64,000 nucleotides of DNA from a bacterium (GTDB lineage: Bacteria; Spirochaetota; Leptospiria; Leptospirales; Leptonemataceae): NCBI GenBank assembly GCA_024742665.1, contig JANSYA010000009.1, positions 124,001 to 188,000 on the forward strand. The letters are read 5' to 3'. A program made the position numbers and the translations under genes. The first letter of the stretch is position 1; each line of letters starts with the position of its first letter. Of this stretch, positions 51,472 through 59,039 are shown piece after piece. The notes under the pieces are model-generated. The model ran no database searches. It was not told where the DNA came from and saw only the letters and a program-made list of their open reading frames with translations.

Positions 51472-52407
51472 GTGAATCTTCGCAATCTTCTTTTTGATGC
51501 TCTCGCTGCCAGCCCGCGCTCCCCTTTTGCGAGACGGCGATACGTGGTCGGACCGGTCGCATTGTTTGCAATGCTGGTGCTGCTCGCAGTCGTGGCCTGC
51601 CATCCCGTGCTCAGCGGCGGGAGTCGCTTTCTCGAGTGCGAAGATGCGACGATCCCCCCGGACATGCGCTGCATTCCAGGCGGTGAGTTTACGCGCGGCA
51701 GCGATCGCGTTTCGCTGCAGGAAGATACGCGCAAAAAAGTCCGCGACGAAAGTCCGATCCAGCGCCTGACGATTAGCACATTCTTTATGGATACGACCGA
51801 AGTTACGCACAGCGCTTACCAGGAGTGCGTCGCCGCCGGCAAGTGCCCGAAGGCCGGTCCGAACTATCGCGGCTATAGCAATCCGCGCCAGCCGATGCTC
51901 GGCGCAAACTGGTTCGCGGCCCGGGACTACTGTAAATTTCGCGGGAAGCGCCTGCCGACCGAAGCCGAGTGGGAAAAGGCGGCGCGCGGCCCCGGCGGCG
52001 AATTGTACCCGACGGGCAACGATCCGGTCACGTGTGAAACCGCGATCATTCAGGCCGGCGGCGAAAAGGGCTGCGGCACCGGTCGCACCTGGGACGTGCA
52101 GTCGCGGCCCGTTGAGCGCTACGGCCTGTATGATATGGGCGGCAACTCCTGGGAGTGGGTGGCGGACTGGTACAGTAAAGATTATGCGCAGTGCGGCGCG
52201 GCCTGTAGCGGTCTCGATCCCCGCGGTCCCTGCGAAGGCAAAGACGAGTGCCCCGGCCATAAAATGAAAATCGTGCGCGGCGGCTCCTGGTGGTGGGACG
52301 CCGAGTCGTCGCTTGCGTCGAATCGCCGGCCGCACTTTCCGGCGAATAAACCCTTCCATCATTTCGGCTTTCGCTGCGCCCGTTCGCCCCGGGCGTCTGA
52401 AGAATGA
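51472..52407 (+). CDS. Formylglycine-generating-enzyme-type (SUMF1) lipoprotein
   Basis: The roughly 311-residue protein has a hydrophobic segment ending in a lipobox-like VVAC, then an FGE/C-type-lectin-fold domain: IPGGEFTRGS, FFMDTTEVTHSAYQECV, FRGKRLPTEAEWEKAARG, YDMGGNSWEWVADWY, IVRGGSWWWD and FGFRCA. Such domains either oxidise sulfatase cysteines or act as binding proteins; here the many extra cysteines and lipidation suggest a surface role. The start is uncertain: GTG 51472 gives a 25-residue preamble before the hydrophobic stretch. Confidence 0.8.
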   Translation: MNLRNLLFDALAASPRSPFARRRYVVGPVALFAMLVLLAVVACHPVLSGGSRFLECEDATIPPDMRCIPGGEFTRGSDRVSLQEDTRKKVRDESPIQRLTISTFFMDTTEVTHSAYQECVAAGKCPKAGPNYRGYSNPRQPMLGANWFAARDYCKFRGKRLPTEAEWEKAARGPGGELYPTGNDPVTCETAIIQAGGEKGCGTGRTWDVQSRPVERYGLYDMGGNSWEWVADWYSKDYAQCGAACSGLDPRGPCEGKDECPGHKMKIVRGGSWWWDAESSLASNRRPHFPANKPFHHFGFRCARSPRASEE

Positions 52408-52461
52408 TTCAGAAAGATCGCATCGCGCCGGAGTGATCGCGCTTCGGCGGCGGTTCTGGTT

Positions 52462-53445
52462 TTAATCGAAGAGTCCGCCGCCCTGGTTCAGGAGCGAATC
52501 GCGGGTATAGGCGACGCCCATCGCGTCGCCGGTGAGCGCCTGGCCGTCGCCGGAGCCGGGCATCCATTTGCACAATAGAAAGTCCCCCGGGCGCGATATG
52601 ATTTTCAGTCGGCCGGTGAACTCTTGATTGTACGACCGGGCGCGGCGCGGCGCGGCGTTTGCGGAGTCGCTCTGTTGGGATCGGCGAGTTCCGCGGACCT
52701 GCAGGATTTGTCCGTCGCGCAGCACGCGTCCCGCGCGATAGCCCCACACGACGACTGTCGCGTCGTCGGGTAAAATTTCGCCGGGGGCAATCGGAAAAAT
52801 CTGGCCGGCGAAAAAGATCGGGGCTTGCTTCGGCTTTGCGCCGGCCTGCCCGCCCGATTCAAGCGCCCGGTCGGGCATCGGCGATAGCTTTTCAGATCGG
52901 AACCAGTCGGAGAATTCGCCGCGCTCGTGATCCGGAACCGGATGCAGGACGCCGACGCGTTCGAAATTCGAAGCGCTGGAAAACGTAAAGACGAGATGAT
53001 CGCATTCCCACCGCTTCAGGGGCGCCAGACGATCGTCCCACTCGCGTTTGCCGAAGAGATAGCAGCGCTGCGCGCGCAGCTCGATGCGCTCGCCGAAGCG
53101 ATGGGTTTCGCCTTCATACTGGCGGACGCGAACGGCCCCTTTGAGATCCCGGCCGAGAATGCGTAGGTGAAAGAGTCCGCGAGAATTTTCCCGACTGCGA
53201 GTGCTGGAAAAATAAACTTCGCCGACCTGGGGCCCGTCGAAAAAGGAAATCGCCGGCTGAAACCGGTAGTAACCCTGTTCCAGAATCGCCGGGAGGGCGG
53301 TCTCGCCGGTCGGAGCGTCGCGAAAGGGCGGCCCGGAAACCGAGCAGGCGCCGGCCATGACGGCGATCGCCAGCAGCGCCGTTCCGGTCAGAATCCTGAT
53401 CGAAATTCGAGACCGCGAATGCGGGAAAAAAGAATTGAATCGCAT
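52462..53445 (-). CDS. Lipoprotein, unknown
   Basis: The 327-residue protein has a signal ISIRILTGTALLAIAVMAGA and lipobox MAGAC. Distinctive segments are ILEQGYYRFQPAISFFDGP and DDATVVVWGYRAGRVLRDG. No family is recognised; beta-rich prediction. A GTG immediately before the ATG is an alternative start. Convergent with the FGE gene and divergent from the MORN lipoprotein. Confidence 0.72.
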   Translation of the reverse strand: MRFNSFFPHSRSRISIRILTGTALLAIAVMAGACSVSGPPFRDAPTGETALPAILEQGYYRFQPAISFFDGPQVGEVYFSSTRSRENSRGLFHLRILGRDLKGAVRVRQYEGETHRFGERIELRAQRCYLFGKREWDDRLAPLKRWECDHLVFTFSSASNFERVGVLHPVPDHERGEFSDWFRSEKLSPMPDRALESGGQAGAKPKQAPIFFAGQIFPIAPGEILPDDATVVVWGYRAGRVLRDGQILQVRGTRRSQQSDSANAAPRRARSYNQEFTGRLKIISRPGDFLLCKWMPGSGDGQALTGDAMGVAYTRDSLLNQGGGLFD

Positions 53446-53509
53446 CACGCCGGGGGCAGGGTGAACGCAGCCTGGAACTCTGCAAAGCAGAAAAAGGAAT
53501 ATCTAAACT

Positions 53510-54811
53510 ATGACTTCAGTCCGCAATCTTTTTGAACCTGCCATCACCTTGCCCGCGCGGAAGTATCTGGGCCGTCTGGGCCTGCTGACCGCGCTGCTAT
53601 TCGCCGGCCTGGCCTGCGCGAGCTCCGGTGGAGGCGACGACGGAGAGAATCAAAAAGCCTTTCGCTTTGAAATTTCCTGCTCCGGCGGCCAGGCGATCTT
53701 TCAGAAGATCGACAACGAGAGCGGGCTGCCCACGGAAAAGGGTCCGGTGCAGCTGCCGGCCGGCACCGACTGCGGCGATGCCGAAGATATGGAAGAAGCC
53801 GCGATCCGAAAATTTCCCCGCACCGGCGACTGGGTTTTATACTACAAGGGCACGAAAACGCCGATTCGGAAAGGCCGCTACGAGAACAACGGCCGCACGG
53901 GCGAGTGGCTGGGATACGATAAGAAGGGTCGCCTGGATCGTCGCGTCGCCTATCAGAACGGCAAAAAGAATGGCCAGGAAACTCTGTTATTCGCCGGCAC
54001 GAACAACTGGCGCGAACGCGGCAACAACGTGGACGGCGAACGCGACGGCCCCTGGGAAAGCCGCTTCAGCAGCGATGCGAAGTGCATTTCGAAAGGCTCG
54101 TATTCGCGCGGAGATAAAAACGGCCCCTGGGAAGAATGCGCCCAGGATCCAAAGACGCGCAAGTCTTACAAAAATTTCGTCGGCACCTATCTGGACGGAC
54201 TGCGCAACGGACCGGCCGCGGCTTATAATACCGAGGGACAGAAGATCGCCGAAGGCAACTACGTCGCCGACACATCAGAAGAGTGCCGTAAAAAGCCGCC
54301 GGGCGGCCGCAAAGAAAACTGCGGCAAACGGTCCGGCCCCTGGAAGATCTATCACAGCACCGGCAAACTTGCGCTGGCCGGCAGTTACGACCAGGCCACG
54401 GGCAATCGCACCGGTCGCTGGGTCGAATATTATCAGAGCGGCGAGAAGATGGCCGAAGGCCCGCGGGAGCATACCCGCCGCGGTCGCTGGAAATTCTGGG
54501 ACAAACGCGGCGGTCTGCTGTTCGAAGGCGATTTCAACGGCAACGATTTCAGCCCGCGCTACGCCGTAATCTATGAAAACGGGCGCAAGACCGCCGAAGG
54601 CGAACTCAGCATCGGCCTGATCAAATACGACGTAAACAACGACGCGGTAAAGATGAGCAAGTTGATCAAAAGCGGGATCTGGAAATTGTACAACGCGTCC
54701 GGTCGCAAGACCGGCGAAGGCGAAATGGTGAACGGCCGCAAGCACGGCAAGTGGGTCGAGGGCGGCAAAACTCAGTGCTATATGCTGGGTCGTGAACGGG
54801 AGTGCGACTGA
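53510..54811 (+). CDS. MORN-repeat lipoprotein
   Basis: The 433-residue lipoprotein has a lipobox AGLAC followed by a Ser/Gly linker. The mature part contains about ten MORN_2-type repeats, for example NGRTGEWLGYDKKGRL, GERDGPWESRF, RSGPWKIYHSTGKLAL and KHGKWVEGG. These form extended beta hairpin ladders used as scaffolds or toxin/antitoxin-associated surfaces. AAGGAAT upstream of the ATG acts as ribosome binding site. Confidence 0.85.
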   Translation: MTSVRNLFEPAITLPARKYLGRLGLLTALLFAGLACASSGGGDDGENQKAFRFEISCSGGQAIFQKIDNESGLPTEKGPVQLPAGTDCGDAEDMEEAAIRKFPRTGDWVLYYKGTKTPIRKGRYENNGRTGEWLGYDKKGRLDRRVAYQNGKKNGQETLLFAGTNNWRERGNNVDGERDGPWESRFSSDAKCISKGSYSRGDKNGPWEECAQDPKTRKSYKNFVGTYLDGLRNGPAAAYNTEGQKIAEGNYVADTSEECRKKPPGGRKENCGKRSGPWKIYHSTGKLALAGSYDQATGNRTGRWVEYYQSGEKMAEGPREHTRRGRWKFWDKRGGLLFEGDFNGNDFSPRYAVIYENGRKTAEGELSIGLIKYDVNNDAVKMSKLIKSGIWKLYNASGRKTGEGEMVNGRKHGKWVEGGKTQCYMLGRERECD

Positions 54812-54829
54812 GGTCGCTTGCGTTGCCCC

Positions 54830-56299
54830 TCAGCCTTTCCAGGCTTCGAGCTGCGGTCGTTCCAGGCCGGGAGTGAAGCGCATCGATACGCGGGTCTGCG
54901 CGGTTTTGATCTTTTCGACGTGGTCCCGGTAGTGAATCTCGACGCCGGGAAAGAGCGTATTGCGCGCGATCAAGCGCAGCGAATCCTGGTTGTAGCGCGA
55001 CTCGCGAAATTCGACGACCTGTTTTTGCACGCGCTCGCGTAACTCCACCTGGTCTTTGTAGGCTTTGTAGATTACGCGAAACTCCGCCTGCTTTTGCACC
55101 GGGATCTTCCCGCGCATGCGCTGAACGTACTGTTTGATTTTTACGACTTTCTCTTTGAGTTTTTCCAGATCTTTTTCGACCTGCTCCAGCTCTTTGATGT
55201 GCAGCTGGTAGTACTGTTTGTTTTTTTGATGATCGCCGAGATAGATCTTCGTAAGCACGCCCGTGCGATTGCCGATGAAATCCGCCGAGACCGAACCGAA
55301 GGCGTAAATTTCGCCGCCGGACAGAGCGCTCCCCGATCCCGTTACGGAAATGTCGCCGTAGCATACGATCTGGCTGGTGATCACCGATTTGTGTACGACG
55401 ACGTGCCCGTCGACCGTGAGATTCGAATTGTCGACGTAGACGGCCTGTAGGTCGCCGCCGACCCGCACCATGTGTTCGCGTTTGGTATTGATGCCCTTCT
55501 TGACGGTGAGCGAACCGCCGCTGCGAAATTCGCCCGACTCGATCGCCCCGCCGACTTCGACGTCGCCGATCGCCGAGACCATCGCCGCGCGTTCGATATT
55601 CCCGCCGATTTGAACGGTTCCGTCGTAGTGTACGTTGCCGGATTCCAGGCCCACGCTGCCCGGCACGATCAGCACTGGATTGACGTCGATGCGATTGTTT
55701 TCGTGAATAAAAATGCCGTGTTCCCGGGCGATGTATTCGTTGCTGCCGGGTACGAACGAGACGTTGGGGCCGTCTTCCAGTTCAGGCGTGGCCGGTTCAG
55801 GCGGTTTGATTTCCTGGCCGAAAATATCGATGCCCGGTTTGCCCGCCGTGGGCGGAGTGAGCTTCGCCAGCACCTGACCTTTGTCGACGGTGCGGTAGCG
55901 GTTCACGTTGCGAAAATCAGCGCGGCCGTGGTCGTCGAAGGTGACCGGCTGCGGCGGCTCTACCAGAATGTCGATGCGTCCGTCCCGGCCGGGCTGCGGG
56001 CGATCGCCGCGGGCGACGGGCAAATCCTGGTTAGGATTCTTCGCCATGCTCTGATTGTATGCTTCGACGTGCTTCTTGATTTCCGCCCCGAAGATTCCGT
56101 AGACGATATGCTTTTGGTCCAGGAGTTCGACCACGTCTTCGTAGAGCAGGCTATGGGGATGCGACGTGCGGATGCGAAGCACGGCCTGCATTCGATCTTC
56201 GCTGACCAGAATTTCACGGCTTGCTTCGGGCGTCGCGGCGGCGGGCGCGAAACTCGAACCGTCCGTAACGGTCGGTTTCTCTGTCCCTTCCGGGTGCAT
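54830..56299 (-). CDS. FapA/DUF342 family protein
   Basis: The 489-residue protein matches the FapA (DUF342) family: PTAGKPGIDIFGQEIKPP, a beta-helix of polymerised short repeats (GSVGLESGNVHYDGTVQIGG; SAIGDVEVGGAIESGEFRSG) and a C-terminal coiled coil (ELEQVEKDLEKLKEKVVKIK). The family is widespread in spirochaetes and firmicutes and affects cell envelope or motility, but its biochemical role is unsettled. No signal peptide. Convergent with the MORN gene. Confidence 0.85.
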   Translation of the reverse strand: MHPEGTEKPTVTDGSSFAPAAATPEASREILVSEDRMQAVLRIRTSHPHSLLYEDVVELLDQKHIVYGIFGAEIKKHVEAYNQSMAKNPNQDLPVARGDRPQPGRDGRIDILVEPPQPVTFDDHGRADFRNVNRYRTVDKGQVLAKLTPPTAGKPGIDIFGQEIKPPEPATPELEDGPNVSFVPGSNEYIAREHGIFIHENNRIDVNPVLIVPGSVGLESGNVHYDGTVQIGGNIERAAMVSAIGDVEVGGAIESGEFRSGGSLTVKKGINTKREHMVRVGGDLQAVYVDNSNLTVDGHVVVHKSVITSQIVCYGDISVTGSGSALSGGEIYAFGSVSADFIGNRTGVLTKIYLGDHQKNKQYYQLHIKELEQVEKDLEKLKEKVVKIKQYVQRMRGKIPVQKQAEFRVIYKAYKDQVELRERVQKQVVEFRESRYNQDSLRLIARNTLFPGVEIHYRDHVEKIKTAQTRVSMRFTPGLERPQLEAWKG

Positions 56300-56384
56300 A
56301 GTCTGAATATTTCAGGGTCCGACTGCGAGCGCAACCAGCTTTTTAGATGACAGCCTCCGATGGTTGGTCGATACTAATAATAGT

Positions 56385-56939
56385 ATGAACGCGCGAAGCC
56401 TGCTAATTTCCGGAATTCTGCTGCTGGTTCCTCTGGAATTGACGATCGTCCAGGACGCGAAGCTTGCCGGGGCCTTCGCCCTTCCTCAGGTGGCTTCGCA
56501 TGAGCTCCGGGCGCAGTCGTCCGGCTCCGGCGAAAGCGATCTGGATCGCGAATTCTACAACGACTATCTGGACAGCATTCCGAATGATTGGGAACCCGAT
56601 CCGGCCTTGCTGAAGTCGAATCTCTTCGCGGCTCTCAAGCGCGTGCTGCCCCGCGAGGATCCCTTCGAGGCTCCGGCCTATATCGAAAAGCTGCAGCCGG
56701 ATCAATTGGAGTACAAACGAGTGACGACGGAATCGGCGTTTGTTCGCGGCCTCTTTCAGGAGGCTCCGTATCTCCGGCAGACGGAGTATATGTGGGTGAT
56801 CAAGAGCGGCCCGTACATGATCTTTTTGACCTTCCAGTCCGACCCCGAGCGCTACACGGTGGCCGAGTACCAGAATCTGGTGATCAAAAAAAAGCCCGCC
56901 GAAAAAAACGATCCCGGGCACAAAGATACCGATAGCTGA
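56385..56939 (+). CDS. Exported protein, unknown
   Basis: The 184-residue protein begins MNARSLLISGILLLVPLELT, a signal peptide. The mature part, with FYNDYLDSIPNDWEPDP and YMWVIKSGPYMIFLTFQSDP, is of unknown fold and ends in a Lys/Asp-rich tail. It stands between divergent FapA and co-directional patatin. An upstream in-frame start at 56364 is less signal-like. Confidence 0.65.
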   Translation: MNARSLLISGILLLVPLELTIVQDAKLAGAFALPQVASHELRAQSSGSGESDLDREFYNDYLDSIPNDWEPDPALLKSNLFAALKRVLPREDPFEAPAYIEKLQPDQLEYKRVTTESAFVRGLFQEAPYLRQTEYMWVIKSGPYMIFLTFQSDPERYTVAEYQNLVIKKKPAEKNDPGHKDTDS

Positions 56940-57015
56940 GTCGCCGGACGCCCCGGGGCGCCGCGCGGCCAAAATCGGACTTGTAGCCCAGTCTGCTCGT
57001 CAGCAGGCTGAATCT

Positions 57016-57945
57016 ATGGCGGTAAAACCGAGAAAGAAGAAGTACAAACGCGCTCTGGTTCTGTCCGGCGGCGGCGCGCGGGGCGCCTACCAGGTCGGAG
57101 TCTGGAAATTTCTGCTGGAGATGGGCTGGAAACCGGACCTGATCTGCGGGACTTCGGTCGGCTCGATCAATGCCACGGCGATCGGTTCGGGTATGAATCT
57201 CGGCGAGCTGATCAATATCTGGAAGACTCTCGAACACGGCTCGATCTATCGCATCTCGCTGCTCAAGCAGTTGCTGGCGATCTTCACCCGGCGGAATCTG
57301 CAGCCGATCATGGACACCGAGCCGTTCAAACGCTTTCTCCAGGAAAAGTTTCGCATCGAGGAAATCCGCGACAGCGAAATTGAAATCGTAATCACCGCCG
57401 TAAACATTCTGACTTCGCAGCTGAAGTTCTTTAATAACGAAGTGATCGACGTCGAACACATCATGGCCTCTAGCGCGATTCCGATCCTCTTTCCCTGGCA
57501 GTACGTCGACGGCGTGCCCCACTGGGACGGCGGCGTAATGATGAACACGCCGATTCTGCCGGCCCTCGAACGCGGCGCCAGCGAGATCATCGTCGTGCTG
57601 CTTTCCCCCGTCGGCGGCTCTCGCATGGGATTGCCCCGCACCCGCCGGCAGGCCTTCGAACACGTCTTCGAGCAGCAGCTGATCGGATCGTACGAATCCT
57701 TCATGGCGCATTTGAACTGGACCTATAAACAAAAAAGCAACCGCGGATTTTTCCCTTCGCTCACGCAGCGCTCCTGGGATTTCGAAGGCGTGCGCCTGGC
57801 CACGATCGCTCCCGATCAAATGCTCGGCTTTACTTCGATCATGAATTTCTCGACGCGCCAGGCCGACCGTTTGATTCACGAGGGTTTTACGGACGCGCGC
57901 AACCAGCTGTCCGAGTTTTTTGATTTAGAAGATGATCCCTATTAG
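57016..57945 (+). CDS. Patatin-like phospholipase
   Basis: The 309-residue protein has the patatin catalytic dyad and oxyanion loop: LSGGGARGAYQVGVW (oxyanion), GTSVGSINA (Ser nucleophile) and WDGGVMMN (Asp). These enzymes cleave fatty acids from phospholipids. The N-terminus is basic (MAVKPRKKKYKR) without a signal peptide, so it is cytoplasmic or secreted by another route. Its stop codon forms the first base of a large nested inverted repeat. It is convergent with the actin-like gene. Confidence 0.92.
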   Translation: MAVKPRKKKYKRALVLSGGGARGAYQVGVWKFLLEMGWKPDLICGTSVGSINATAIGSGMNLGELINIWKTLEHGSIYRISLLKQLLAIFTRRNLQPIMDTEPFKRFLQEKFRIEEIRDSEIEIVITAVNILTSQLKFFNNEVIDVEHIMASSAIPILFPWQYVDGVPHWDGGVMMNTPILPALERGASEIIVVLLSPVGGSRMGLPRTRRQAFEHVFEQQLIGSYESFMAHLNWTYKQKSNRGFFPSLTQRSWDFEGVRLATIAPDQMLGFTSIMNFSTRQADRLIHEGFTDARNQLSEFFDLEDDPY

Positions 57946-58041
57946 TTTTGGGGCAGGCGTTGGCGCGGAGGCATTGCCGTCCATGGCTCAGCCTCCGCGC
58001 GCTCGGACCTCCGTGTCCTCGCACAACACCTGCCCCAAAAC
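57945..58041. repeat. Nested inverted repeat after the patatin gene
   Basis: The outer arms, 18 bases each at 57945-57962 and 58024-58041, match in 17 of 18 positions (GTTTTGGGGCAGG and its complement). The inner arms, GCGCGGAGGC at 57963-57972 and GCCTCCGCGC at 57991-58000, are perfect. On the left the arms abut; on the right a 23-base stretch separates them. The whole could fold into a long RNA hairpin with one asymmetric bulge, or cruciform DNA. A bidirectional terminator between convergent genes is the simplest role. Confidence 0.75.
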
Positions 58042-58156
58042 TTGCAATGGATTTCGGACATCTATGTCCTCACATAACACGCGCCTCAAATCTTGCCCGA
58101 GGTAGCGGACCTTCGTGTCCTCGCGCAAAGCACGTCTCCAATCTTGCTTTTGAGGC
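58004..58156. repeat. Three imperfect 51-base tandem repeats
   Basis: Copies begin at 58004, 58055 and 58106, each opening with CGGAC and containing TGTCCTC near position 11 and CTTGC near position 38. The period is exactly 51 bases. The first overlaps the nested inverted repeat. The period is a multiple of three and one plus-strand frame stays open, but I judge the region non-coding. Confidence 0.7.
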
Positions 58157-58198
58157 ATCCCACGCCCAAAACTCTGGCCGTGGTGATTCGGCTTTGGC

Positions 58199-58819
58199 TC
58201 AGCGGGATTTGCGGTGGATGACTTCGGGGCCGATCTCGTCGTATTCGTCCTGGGTGATGAGGGTTTCTTCGAAGCTGGAGTCGGCGGCCATGGCGGACAT
58301 TGTCTTCCAGCTATCGAAGTGCGGGCTCATGAAGAAGGCGGGCACGCCGAAGCTTTCGAAGAATAGCTGCGTGGTGCTTTCGCGGTTGTCCGCTGAATCG
58401 GACGCGGATTCATTCATAACGATTGCGATCTCTTCAAATTCTACGCCGAGCTTGCTCGAAACCACGTGACGGATCAGCTTTTCAAAGGCGCTCCGGTCTG
58501 CGATGCGACTGTCTTTCACAGCGTGGGCCAGTTTCAGGCCATCGCGTTCCAGAGCCTGTTCTCCGTAGTAAGTGACACTGCGATTCATGCCCATCATCGG
58601 TCCGGCGCCGCCCGAGGTGCCGACGACCGCAGGCAGTTCCACCCGCGGCTGCGCTTCGCCCGCGAAGCCGGCGCTCAGGCGTTCGCCACTCATAAAGATT
58701 ACGACAGTTTGTTCCGGCGACGCGGAGAGCCCGCCGGTCAATGTGGGGGCGGTCAGGCATACGGCTGTAGCGACGGCGGCGAGAAACTTCGGCCAGTGAT
58801 TTCTGGAATGGGATTGCAT
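58199..58819 (-). CDS. Exported half-actin: actin subdomains 1 and 2 with a signal peptide
   Basis: The 206-residue protein has a signal peptide (hydrophobic 12-30, cleavage near LSA). Residues 50-163 align by hand with actin 19-133: AGFAG, PR, the D-loop region with GPMMGM and Y84, EKLIRH, NREST and FESFGVPA. Residues 175-206 align with actin 344-375: SSFEET, then DEYDEIGPEVIHRK, matching actin's QEYDE-GPSIVHRK. Roughly one third of the first part and nearly half of the tail are identical to skeletal actin as I recall it. Actin 145-343, that is subdomains 3 and 4, is absent at exactly the domain boundary. Actin's phosphate loop DNGSG reads FMSGE, so ATP binding is not expected. Its start has a strong GGAGG site. 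This is conventional-actin-like rather than MreB- or ParM-like. Role unknown; actin mimicry outside the cell is the leading inference. Confidence 0.85.
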   Translation of the reverse strand: MQSHSRNHWPKFLAAVATAVCLTAPTLTGGLSASPEQTVVIFMSGERLSAGFAGEAQPRVELPAVVGTSGGAGPMMGMNRSVTYYGEQALERDGLKLAHAVKDSRIADRSAFEKLIRHVVSSKLGVEFEEIAIVMNESASDSADNRESTTQLFFESFGVPAFFMSPHFDSWKTMSAMAADSSFEETLITQDEYDEIGPEVIHRKSR

Positions 58820-58824
58820 TGAGT

Positions 58825-58829
58825 CCTCC
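58825..58829 (-). promoter_or_regulatory. Ribosome binding site of the half-actin gene
   Basis: GGAGG lies 5 bases before the ATG at 58819 and fixes the start ahead of the signal peptide. Confidence 0.75.
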
Positions 58830-58870
58830 GGTTCGGGTTCGCCGCTCCGGTCCCGAGCAGGCGAACAGGT

Positions 58871-58899
58871 GATATATAATTAGACGAAAGATTCGCCAA
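58871..58899 (-). promoter_or_regulatory. Candidate promoter of the half-actin gene
   Basis: On the minus strand TTGGCG (58894-58899) and TATATC (58871-58876) are separated by 17 bases in an AT-rich patch. This predicts a leader of about 45 bases. Each hexamer matches the sigma-70 consensus at four positions. Confidence 0.45.
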
Positions 58900-59039
58900 A
58901 ACGATCGGGGAATTCTCCGCCGGCTTGCGAGTCCTGCCGCCTGGCGATCCTCAATTTGAAGCATCCCGGGTCGGCGTTCCGCAAAGTTTTGAGGCCGTCG
59001 TGGCGAAGCCTGCTTTTCTTAAAATCAGCAAAAGCAATT

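Noticed and set aside
57948..58469. Open frame of 173 codons with three 17-residue repeats
   Set aside because: It is created by the 51-base DNA repeats, has odd composition (many Cys/Pro/Arg), no ribosome binding site, and overlaps the half-actin gene on the other strand.
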